A stretch of DNA of 21,970 nucleotides from a virus, in IMG/VR virus record IMGVR_UViG_3300007722_001182, positions 1 to 21,970 of that record. The stretch is one strand, 5' to 3'. Of the stretch, positions 6,940 through 14,688 are shown piece by piece (positions within the stretch are counted from its first letter, which is position 1; each line of letters opens with the position of its first letter). Below the pieces are notes generated by a model, which saw only the letters and a program-made list of their open reading frames with translations, was not told the origin of the DNA and did not search any database. A program made the translations under genes and the position numbers.

Positions 6940-9900
6940 ATGAATAATTTTATCAGCGACATTACGCAAGGTGTGTCAAATTTAGTTGAATCTGTGATAA
7001 CAGCCACAGAAAAGGCAACCGATTATATTGTAATTTATTCCGGGCGATTTCAGCCGTTTCATAAATCACATTATGAAACATATAAAAAACTAACAGCCAA
7101 ATTCGGTAAGGATAAAGTTTTCATTGGTACGTCGAATAAAACAGATGCAAATTCGTCTCCATTTTCATTCAATGAAAAGAAGCGCATTATGACAAAAATG
7201 TTCGGTATAAGTGCAAAGTATATCGTCCAGTTGAAAAACCCATATAGACCCGATGAAATCACTAGTAAATTCAATGATAAGACTACAGCCTATATAGCAG
7301 TCGTTGGAGAAAAAGATGCGGCAAGATTGACTGGCAAGTTTTTCAAAGTATATAAAGACGGCATGCAATTGAATCCAATGGTGGATAATGGATATGTTTA
7401 TATTGCTCCTCATATCACTAACGTATTCGCACTCCCAGGTGGAAAAAAAGATGTGACTGGAACAGTCGTTAGAAACGCTATTCGCACTGGAACGGAAGAT
7501 GAACAAATAGCGGTATTGAAAATGCTATATCCAAAAATAGACAAATCCATTTTCGATTTAATCATCAAAGGAATAGCAGAGTGCATCACAGATGATGATA
7601 TTGTACATTTTCTAGAATCAGTTGATATTGGTGAATTGCTTAAAGAATCAACGTCATCGGATTCCGCTGGAGCGACCCAATCCGTTGATGATGGACCTAG
7701 ATATCATTATCCATCACATACAACATATCAACGCGTCACTTCAAGAAGAGCCGCTAAGATAGGGTATACGGTATTAGATTATATCATCAAGGGAGCAGGA
7801 CCTCAAGGTGAAATGGCTCCTGATTATCCAGATGGGCCTGTGGATGCTATATCCTACTTACCAGCAGGAGTCGCGGGATTAAAAACACCAATGAATCAAC
7901 AGGATTTGATTGGGTCGGAAGGCTGGAGTAAATGGTTCGACCATGTTACTAGATCGGCATCTCTTGTTGGGTATGAATTAGTAAAGACGAAGGAGGAAAG
8001 GCTTCGACAGGACAAAGAGCATAAACAATCCGCTATACAATCAAAGGCTGATAATAATAAACGATTCAATACAAACACAATGCCAGAGTCCACATTGGTT
8101 TTAATAAAAGCGGCATTAAACGAATATCAAGCAAAATCAGATATTTTAGAAATTGCATATGATATAAGTGATGAGCATAGAAACATAGTTGAACATCTAA
8201 TCGATTTTACCTTTGAAGTATTAGGAATTACTCAATATCCAAATATTAGGCTAACAACGGAAAGGGAAGATATATCGACCACCGCGTATTATAATATCGA
8301 ATCACATGATATAAAAATATACACAAAAAATAGAGCGTTGGCAGATGTACTACGCTCTATTGTACATGAAATTGTACACCACCAGCAAAATCTAGAAGGT
8401 AGGTTAGTTAGAAACGAAGATTCAAAATGGGCAATTGGAGAAACTGATCCATGGGAAACAGAAGCTCATGCAATGGCTGGGCATATTATAACCAAATTCA
8501 AACATATATCTGAAAAGAATATCTACTTGAATGAAGCAAGGACAAAGCAAGCAGTCGCTGGTGGGAAGGTTCAACGGTTTATAACTGGTCTTAATATTAC
8601 ACTCTTTGGAAAGAAATATAATGTAGTTGAGTTTGAACGACTATCCATCGATAATGGACAAAGGCTTGTTAGATTCAGAATCGATTCCCCAAGAGAAATA
8701 GCGGGTAAGGAAATATATGTATCATTCCAAGAGTTGCGGAGAGGTCGATTTATGGCAACTCCTATACCAAATGCGTTAGAAGAATTTACAAAAAGTGGGA
8801 CAGTTAAAAGTACAGAATCTGGCAACAAAACATTACATCAATTAAATGAAAACACCAACGGCAATTATGATTACTCATGCTTAATGGTGGTTCACAAGCA
8901 TATTCCAGCAACCGCACTACCTGTATTGGATCCTGCTGATATTTACGACGAAGTTGGATATGGAATAGAAGATGATCCACATATTACAGTTTTATATGGA
9001 ATACATCAAGAAATATCATTTGAACAAGTATTAGCGGCAATAGAACCAGTCGGTGAAATTAATGTGAAATTCACAGGTATTAGTATTTTTGAAAATGAAA
9101 AATACGATGTGCTGAAATATGATATAGAAAGCGAAGCGTTGCATACAATGAACGCAAAGCTAAGAAATTCAATACCATTTACGAATTCATATGATGAATA
9201 TCAACCACATTCAACCATAGCATATTTGAAACCAGGAACGGGTAAAAAATACATCAGATTACTCGATGAGCCAATATCAACAATAGTAGATACATTATAT
9301 TTCAGCACACCAGCTGGAAATAAATCGTTTCATCAATTAAATGAAAATCCAGATACAATCCATGCAGGGGGCTCAAATACTGCTGATATTGGCAGCCGAG
9401 ATGCTAGGGCATTTGGTATGTTTAATGGTAAGGTATACATTGGCCAGCATCAATGGGAATATCATGATGATTTAGCTTTGTCATATCTTGGCAGAAAGTT
9501 AATCACTCAAGCACAATATGATAAATTACCAAAAAATAGATATATCTGGACATATCCTGGAAGATTATGGATTAATAAAAAACTAATTTCATTTTGGAAA
9601 TACCCGAAAACAAAAGCGGAATTCTTGATACTTTTGAAAAAAATAGAAAAGGCAGCCAAAATTAAAATAATTGGCTCTGGTTGGAAGGTTGAAGTATATC
9701 CAGGATCTGATGAAGTAAACAACTTGACGAATGGCGCTAAATTAATCAGTACGGATACATATAGGGGAAGTAAAGACGCTGCTGGAATTAATACAGACCA
9801 TGCCAAATCACCAATTGACAAGACAAAGAAAACTGTACCAAATAACATGGGCGCAAATAAATCTATTCCCGGAGCAAGAAAAGGCGAAACACCTGCCCAG

Positions 9901-11757
9901 ACACGATATAGATTGAAATTGAATGAAAATCCAGATACAATATACGATCCAGATAGTCGCTATCAAAAACTAGCGACTGCTGGTAGTCGAGGGTCACACG
10001 CTTTCGGTGTATTCAAAAATAAAATATACGTAAGCAGGCAGTATGAGTATCATGGTGATATAAATGGCAATTACAGGGATAAACCAAAATATGATAATAA
10101 GATCCCAATGTCCCGCGGCGATTTCAAAAATCCAGGTAGAATATGGACTGTTGAAAAAATAATATCCTTTTACATGTATCCAGATACCTTATCTGAATTG
10201 AAGAAAATTGTAAAGGGAATTGAAACAGAACTCAATATAAAAATCGCTGGTGCGAAATGGAGGCTTGAAATTAATAATGAAAAACCACATTCATATGAAA
10301 AATCATCATCAATAATACCAATAGATAATTATAAGAAGAAAAGTAAGGACGCTGATAATAAACACATTGACCATGCAGTTTCTCCAATGAATAAAAAGAA
10401 AAAAGTTGTACCGTCGAACATGGGGTCAAACAAACCAATTCCAGGAGCAAAAAAAGGTGAAACTCCTGCTCAGACACGGTATAGATCGAAACTGAACGAA
10501 AATATATTATCTTCTAAGAATTCTCTAGAACGTAGAATATTATTAACATGTGGAGGAGCTGCTGGACACATGACCCACCCATTTCATGATATGGCGCTTA
10601 CATTTGGTGACTTAAAAGTATTGATAGTTAACGCACTTCAAGGCAAGCTAGAAACTGTATCTGAAAAGTTGGACGGTCAAAATATAATGGTTAGTTGGAA
10701 GAATGGCAAACTTATATTCGCTCGTAATAAATCACACGTTAAGAATTTCGGTACCGGTGCTCTTGATATTAATGGAATAAAATCCAAATTCGCGGGAAGA
10801 GGTACAGTATCAGATGCTTTTTCATTAGCGGCAGATGATCTAAATGCGGCAATACAAAAGCTTTCCGAAAAACAAAGAGAACTTGTATTTGGTGATGGTA
10901 GATTTTTTATGAATTTGGAAATTATATTTGTAAAAAACTTAAATACAATACCATATGATTCCAATATATTAATATTTCACGGAACAGTTGAATACAACGA
11001 AGCCGGCGAACCAATTGGTAATGTAGAGAATTCAGGAATGATGCTCGCTGATATGATTAAAAAAATAAACCAAAACGTCCAACAAACCTTCAACATATCA
11101 GGCCCAATTGTTTCTAAATTACCAAAATCGAAGGATTTTTCAAAATCACAACCAATATATCTAAACAGACTTGCAAAATTACAAAGTAAATTTAGATTGA
11201 AAGATACAGATATGGTAGCCAAATATCATCAATTGTGGTGGGAAGATTTTATTGATACGACAGCATCTAAGATGAAATTTTCAATTACCAACAAGGAAAA
11301 AATGGGGTTAGTGAGCAGATGGGCATTCGGCAACAAATCATTCAGATTGAACAAATCATTTATATCAGATGAAGGAGCCATTGGGTGGGCTGTTAAATTT
11401 GATAAGAATAATCAAGATGAAGTACAAAGAGCAAACATATTACCATTCGAATTATTGTTTCTTGAATTGGGCGCAGAGGTAATGTCAAACTATCATTCTC
11501 CACTTATAATTGATAAGGATAAGGCTACAGTTGAACTTAAAAAGGAATTGGCAGCGGCTGCAATGGAATTGAGAAAAACGAAAGATGTAAATAAATTAAA
11601 ACAATTCAAACGAGCACTTGAAAAGATCAGGTCGATTGGTGGAATGAAAGCAGTAGTTCCGACTGAAGGGCTTGTTTTTTCATTTAGAGGGAAAATTTAC
11701 AAATTAACAGGAAGTTTCGCAAACACCAATACCATATTGGGCTTATTGAAATATTAA
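6940..11757 (+). CDS. Giant multi-enzyme protein, candidate capsid-packaged polyprotein
   Basis: This 1605-residue protein carries, in order: (1) 28-210, nucleotidyltransferase like NMNAT, with GRFQPFHKSH (HxxH, 41-44) and DVTGTVVR (171-178); (2) 236-395, unknown, with DDGPRYHYPSHTTY and SYLPAGVAG; (3) 396-532, zinc metallopeptidase, HEIVHH (476-481) and later WETEAHA; (4) 533-637, unknown; (5) 638-802, 2H phosphoesterase (LigT/2'-5' ligase superfamily), HITV (681) and HSTI (757); (6) and (7), two copies of an unknown domain; (8) 1188-1605, ligase-like nucleotidyltransferase with EKLDG (Lys1243), ARNKSH, NLEIIF, TEGLVF and KIYKLTG. LNE tripeptides at 393, 530, 635, 800, 994 and 1185 fall at module borders and fit the T4 prohead protease rule (L/I)-x-E. 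The likely reading is a precursor cut in the procapsid, but a single large virion enzyme is possible. No Shine-Dalgarno. Confidence 0.8.
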   Translation: MNNFISDITQGVSNLVESVITATEKATDYIVIYSGRFQPFHKSHYETYKKLTAKFGKDKVFIGTSNKTDANSSPFSFNEKKRIMTKMFGISAKYIVQLKNPYRPDEITSKFNDKTTAYIAVVGEKDAARLTGKFFKVYKDGMQLNPMVDNGYVYIAPHITNVFALPGGKKDVTGTVVRNAIRTGTEDEQIAVLKMLYPKIDKSIFDLIIKGIAECITDDDIVHFLESVDIGELLKESTSSDSAGATQSVDDGPRYHYPSHTTYQRVTSRRAAKIGYTVLDYIIKGAGPQGEMAPDYPDGPVDAISYLPAGVAGLKTPMNQQDLIGSEGWSKWFDHVTRSASLVGYELVKTKEERLRQDKEHKQSAIQSKADNNKRFNTNTMPESTLVLIKAALNEYQAKSDILEIAYDISDEHRNIVEHLIDFTFEVLGITQYPNIRLTTEREDISTTAYYNIESHDIKIYTKNRALADVLRSIVHEIVHHQQNLEGRLVRNEDSKWAIGETDPWETEAHAMAGHIITKFKHISEKNIYLNEARTKQAVAGGKVQRFITGLNITLFGKKYNVVEFERLSIDNGQRLVRFRIDSPREIAGKEIYVSFQELRRGRFMATPIPNALEEFTKSGTVKSTESGNKTLHQLNENTNGNYDYSCLMVVHKHIPATALPVLDPADIYDEVGYGIEDDPHITVLYGIHQEISFEQVLAAIEPVGEINVKFTGISIFENEKYDVLKYDIESEALHTMNAKLRNSIPFTNSYDEYQPHSTIAYLKPGTGKKYIRLLDEPISTIVDTLYFSTPAGNKSFHQLNENPDTIHAGGSNTADIGSRDARAFGMFNGKVYIGQHQWEYHDDLALSYLGRKLITQAQYDKLPKNRYIWTYPGRLWINKKLISFWKYPKTKAEFLILLKKIEKAAKIKIIGSGWKVEVYPGSDEVNNLTNGAKLISTDTYRGSKDAAGINTDHAKSPIDKTKKTVPNNMGANKSIPGARKGETPAQTRYRLKLNENPDTIYDPDSRYQKLATAGSRGSHAFGVFKNKIYVSRQYEYHGDINGNYRDKPKYDNKIPMSRGDFKNPGRIWTVEKIISFYMYPDTLSELKKIVKGIETELNIKIAGAKWRLEINNEKPHSYEKSSSIIPIDNYKKKSKDADNKHIDHAVSPMNKKKKVVPSNMGSNKPIPGAKKGETPAQTRYRSKLNENILSSKNSLERRILLTCGGAAGHMTHPFHDMALTFGDLKVLIVNALQGKLETVSEKLDGQNIMVSWKNGKLIFARNKSHVKNFGTGALDINGIKSKFAGRGTVSDAFSLAADDLNAAIQKLSEKQRELVFGDGRFFMNLEIIFVKNLNTIPYDSNILIFHGTVEYNEAGEPIGNVENSGMMLADMIKKINQNVQQTFNISGPIVSKLPKSKDFSKSQPIYLNRLAKLQSKFRLKDTDMVAKYHQLWWEDFIDTTASKMKFSITNKEKMGLVSRWAFGNKSFRLNKSFISDEGAIGWAVKFDKNNQDEVQRANILPFELLFLELGAEVMSNYHSPLIIDKDKATVELKKELAAAAMELRKTKDVNKLKQFKRALEKIRSIGGMKAVVPTEGLVFSFRGKIYKLTGSFANTNTILGLLKY
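9346..9927 (+). repeat. Tandem protein domain repeat, copy A, inside the giant protein
   Basis: Residues 803-996. Shared landmarks with copy B are NPDTI at the start, ARAFGMFNGKVYIG (B: SHAFGVFKNKIYVS), WEYHDD (B: YEYHGD), PGRLWINKKLISFWKYP (B: PGRIWTVEKIISFYMYP), VPNNMGANKSIPGARKGE (B: VPSNMGSNKPIPGAKKGE) and PAQTRYRLKLNEN. The domain is unrecognised; the order of conserved Trp, Tyr and Gly suggests a small alpha/beta fold with a disordered basic tail ending in the LNE site. Confidence 0.85.
9928..10500 (+). repeat. Tandem protein domain repeat, copy B, inside the giant protein
   Basis: Residues 997-1187, directly after copy A and bounded by the same LNE motifs. Copies match clearly in protein but have diverged. 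At the DNA level the identity is mainly local: a 20-nt identical stretch at 9340-9359 and 9922-9941 encodes the junction and the NPDT start of each copy. The duplication includes the linker PAQTRYR-K-LNEN, so module and junction were copied as one unit. Confidence 0.85.
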
Positions 11758-11772
11758 AAATTCAAATCATTC

Positions 11773-11781
11773 ATATTTATA
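11773..11781 (+). promoter_or_regulatory. ATATTTATA motif upstream of the Zn-ribbon/terminase operon (candidate late promoter)
   Basis: ATATTTATA ends 22 nt before ATG 11804 in a 46-nt spacer. It is followed by ACGGTTATA at 11793-11801, a nonamer also present just ahead of ATG 3092. Function inferred from recurrence. Confidence 0.45.
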
Positions 11782-11803
11782 GATATACAAAAACGGTTAT
11801 ACT

Positions 11804-12484
11804 ATGACACTAATTAGAGTTAAAGGCGGCACAGTTAATGAATCATTACGTAAACGACAGATGCATAAATCTAGACGTAAGATTATTGATGTTCTGAATA
11901 ACGAATACAGAAAGGATACATTTGGAACGCATGTTGTTACTCGTGATGAACGAGAAGCTAAAGAATTAGAAGCAAAGAACCTTAAAGAAGAAAAATCAGA
12001 AATATTTAGGGTTAGTCACACGTGTCCAAAGTGTAATAGATTTTTCGGCAACAGATTAGATAAGAAGTTTTATTATAAAACTAACCATTGTTTTGATTGC
12101 CAAGTTAAGTTTGAAACATCATTAAAGAGTAACGGAATATTTCTTCAATGGGAAAGAATGAAACTTCTGCAAAATGAATTATCGATATTTGTCGATCATA
12201 AACAAAAATTTGAAGATGCCCTGCGAGAAATCAAACCATATTCAGAACTTATTACCGACGCCGGGTACATTAATAAATTTGAAATAAGTCTAGAACAATT
12301 CCAACAAATCAAATCGGACATCCAAGCGGATCTTGATTTTATAGAGGAAACCGTACCGATCATGGTAGACAAATTAGCGGAAATAATTGAATCATTATTA
12401 GATAATCCTGTTTCTGGGTTGATTGCCGAGTATGATGTTATTTTTAGTAAATTATTTATTGGAATGGAAATGTCTGATGCTTAA
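11804..12484 (+). CDS. Zn-ribbon phage protein of unknown function upstream of terminase
   Basis: The 226-residue protein has a basic N-terminus (ESLRKRQMHKSRRKIIDVL), a CPKC (74-77) and CFDC (96-99) pair 18 residues apart that would bind one zinc, and a helical, acidic C-terminal half with coiled-coil character (LQNELSIFVDHKQKFEDALREI, then FIEETVPIMVDKLAEIIESL). Its layout is like unnamed proteins of marine T4-like phages, with the same order of basic start, zinc ribbon and helices; that likeness is from memory and unverified. It starts the operon leading to the large terminase, where T4 keeps the small terminase gp16. A DNA-binding ribbon plus helical oligomerisation region would suit a packaging or small-terminase-like role, but no homology to gp16 is visible. 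The stop overlaps the next gene by 8 nt. Confidence 0.7.
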   Translation: MTLIRVKGGTVNESLRKRQMHKSRRKIIDVLNNEYRKDTFGTHVVTRDEREAKELEAKNLKEEKSEIFRVSHTCPKCNRFFGNRLDKKFYYKTNHCFDCQVKFETSLKSNGIFLQWERMKLLQNELSIFVDHKQKFEDALREIKPYSELITDAGYINKFEISLEQFQQIKSDIQADLDFIEETVPIMVDKLAEIIESLLDNPVSGLIAEYDVIFSKLFIGMEMSDA

Positions 12485-13070
12485 AAATATACGTGAAATA
12501 TTAATACTGGTTCTGGTTGTCATTATAGCATATCAATTTATATTCCCATCCAAAGAAATAATAGAAAAGCCCGTAACAGAGACAGTAATACAAACAGATA
12601 CTACGTATGTGGAAGTAACTACAACCGAAACTGTATATTTACCTCGGTATATTACTAAAAATGACACGATTAGAATTCCAACCGTTGTCGATACACTTTC
12701 AATAATTCGTGACTACTTCACCGAATATACATACAACGATACATTAAAGGTTGAAACGTTCGGATATGGGTATTTGAAAGATACTATATTTATGAATAGA
12801 ATAAAGTCAAGAACGGTATCGTGGGATTATAAAATTCCAGTTATTACAACTACAATAGAAACAACTATCACTTTACCACCCAGACGGGAATTTCAATTTT
12901 ACGTAGGGGCTACCATCGGCGGAGACAAAACAACTATAAATTACTTTGGACCATCCATTGGATTCAAAACAAAATCAGACAAATTCTTTACAATCGGCGC
13001 CGGTATAGTTGGGACGGATAACATAGGAATGACTTTCTCCGCATATTATAGATTCAGACCCTTTAGATAA
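12477..13070 (+). CDS. N-terminally membrane-anchored, beta-rich envelope protein
   Basis: I place the start at ATG 12477 rather than the TTG at 12423, because it gives a clean N-terminus and an 8-nt overlap with the upstream stop. The 197-residue product has one membrane segment near residues 6-24 (REILILVLVVIIAYQFIF). Then comes a Thr/Val/Tyr-rich stretch of repeated short strands (TVIQTDTTYVEVTTTETVYL) and a C-terminal part (FYVGATIGGD, FGPSIGFKTK, FTIGAGIVG, MTFSAYYRF) that reads like outer-membrane beta-strands. Similar anchored proteins with barrel-like ends occur in Bacteroidota phages. Next to packaging genes, a lysis role such as a spanin that bridges both membranes is possible but unproven. 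The stop shares its last A with the terminase ATG. Confidence 0.65.
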   Translation: MLKNIREILILVLVVIIAYQFIFPSKEIIEKPVTETVIQTDTTYVEVTTTETVYLPRYITKNDTIRIPTVVDTLSIIRDYFTEYTYNDTLKVETFGYGYLKDTIFMNRIKSRTVSWDYKIPVITTTIETTITLPPRREFQFYVGATIGGDKTTINYFGPSIGFKTKSDKFFTIGAGIVGTDNIGMTFSAYYRFRPFR

Positions 13071-14683
13071 TGGCAAAACAAGTAACTCAGGCTGAATTAA
13101 TAAAAGAACGTATCACAGAAGAATATGTGAAGTGTAAGAAAAGTTGTTCGTACTTTCTTAACAAATATTGCTATATTCAACATCCGAAGCGTGGCAAAGT
13201 TAAATTCGATTTATACCCATTTCAAGAAAATTCACTTGATGCGATACAGAATAGCCCAAATGCAATTATTCTAAAATGCCGACAGATGGGAATTTCAACT
13301 CTCATTGCAGGATACGCCCTATGGTTGATGCTATTCCATAATGATAAATCAATTCTTGTCCTTGCTATTAAACAAGAAACGGCAAAGAATATCATTAAAA
13401 AGGTTCGGTACATGAATTCATCTCTTCCGTCGTGGTTGAAGATGGCTACTCCGGAAGATAACAAATTATCATTAGCGTTTAGTAATGGTTCATCGATTAA
13501 AGCAACGACATCAAGCGGGGAAGCGGGTCGTTCGGAAGCACTTTCATTATTAATATTTGATGAAGCAGCGTTTATTGATGATATCGAATCGATATGGGTA
13601 GCAGCTCTACCTACACTAGCACATGGTGGGCAATGCGTGGCGATTTCAACTCCAAACGGCGTCGGTAATTGGTTCCATAAGAAATATATGCAAGCCGAAT
13701 CCGGAGAAGATACAAAATGGCTGTTTATGAAGCTCCACTGGACTCTTCATCCTGAATATAACCAGGAATGGAGAGATGGTATGGATAGGGAACTGGGAGC
13801 CAAGGAAGCGGCCCAGGAGTGTGATTGTCAATTTTCTAGTTCCGGAAATAGTGTAATTGAAATGGACTTGATCCAATTTTATAAAGACACATATGTTAAG
13901 GAGCCGTTGGAAAAACGCGGTCTGGGCGGAAATGAATGGTTATGGGAATATCCTCCACTAGGACAAGGAAATCGAACGTATATTATATCGGCAGATGTTG
14001 CTCGTGGAGATGGAGCGGATTTTTCAACGTATCATGTTATTGATATAGAATCATGTGTTCAGGTCGCGGAATATCGAGGACAAGTTGACACCACTTCATT
14101 TGGTACAATGTTGGTACTTGCCGCGAAATCATGGAATAATGCTCTTCTTGTAGTTGAACGTGAAAATCAAGGATGGGCGGTGATACAGGTTATAATTGAC
14201 CATCAATATCCGAATTTATTTTATATATCAAATGATTTAAAATATGTAGAAACTGAACGGATGATGACTAATAAGTACAACGCGCAGGATAGGGGTATGG
14301 TTCCAGGCTTTAGTACAAACTCAAAAACAAGACCATTAATTATTTCCAAATTAGACCTTTATATGAGAGAAAATTCTATAGAAATTCGTTCAAGTAGAAC
14401 AATTGATGAATTGTTTACATTTGTATGGACGGCTGGTAGGGCCCAGGCAATGCGAAGTTATAATGATGATTTGATTATGGCTCTTTCAATCGCGCTATGG
14501 ATTCGAGATACTGCGCTTAGATTACGACAAGAAGGAATAGATCTAACAAAGAAGATTTTAGATGGTATGTCACTTGGTGGAAATAGCCACAATGCAATTT
14601 ATTCAAATAATACATTGGCTAGCGACCCATACAAAATGCAAACCGGAACAGGCGAAGAAGAAGATCTTCGATGGTTATTATAA
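13070..14683 (+). CDS. Large terminase subunit (packaging ATPase/nuclease, T4 gp17-like)
   Basis: The 537-residue protein is close in length to other T4-type large terminases. The ATPase half shows ILKCRQMGIST (67-77), a deviant Walker A with Lys69 ahead of the loop; LLIFDEAAF (160-168), Walker B with the catalytic Glu; and AISTPNG (191-197), the coupling motif. The nuclease half shows IISADVARGDGADFS (305-319) with Asp309, VVERENQGWA (361-370) with Glu363, and YNDDLIMALSIA (464-475) with Asp466/467, the usual acidic metal-binding triad. It drives DNA into the procapsid through the portal and cuts the concatemer. ATG 13070 overlaps the upstream TAA by one base and no Shine-Dalgarno is seen, so translation is probably coupled. 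The portal gene follows after a 63-nt spacer. Confidence 0.96.
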   Translation: MAKQVTQAELIKERITEEYVKCKKSCSYFLNKYCYIQHPKRGKVKFDLYPFQENSLDAIQNSPNAIILKCRQMGISTLIAGYALWLMLFHNDKSILVLAIKQETAKNIIKKVRYMNSSLPSWLKMATPEDNKLSLAFSNGSSIKATTSSGEAGRSEALSLLIFDEAAFIDDIESIWVAALPTLAHGGQCVAISTPNGVGNWFHKKYMQAESGEDTKWLFMKLHWTLHPEYNQEWRDGMDRELGAKEAAQECDCQFSSSGNSVIEMDLIQFYKDTYVKEPLEKRGLGGNEWLWEYPPLGQGNRTYIISADVARGDGADFSTYHVIDIESCVQVAEYRGQVDTTSFGTMLVLAAKSWNNALLVVERENQGWAVIQVIIDHQYPNLFYISNDLKYVETERMMTNKYNAQDRGMVPGFSTNSKTRPLIISKLDLYMRENSIEIRSSRTIDELFTFVWTAGRAQAMRSYNDDLIMALSIALWIRDTALRLRQEGIDLTKKILDGMSLGGNSHNAIYSNNTLASDPYKMQTGTGEEEDLRWLL

Positions 14684-14688
14684 TGGCT

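Noticed and set aside
12423-12476. TTG-initiated extension of the membrane-anchored protein
   Set aside because: It would overlap the upstream gene by 62 nt and put polar residues before the membrane helix; ATG 12477 gives a normal short overlap.
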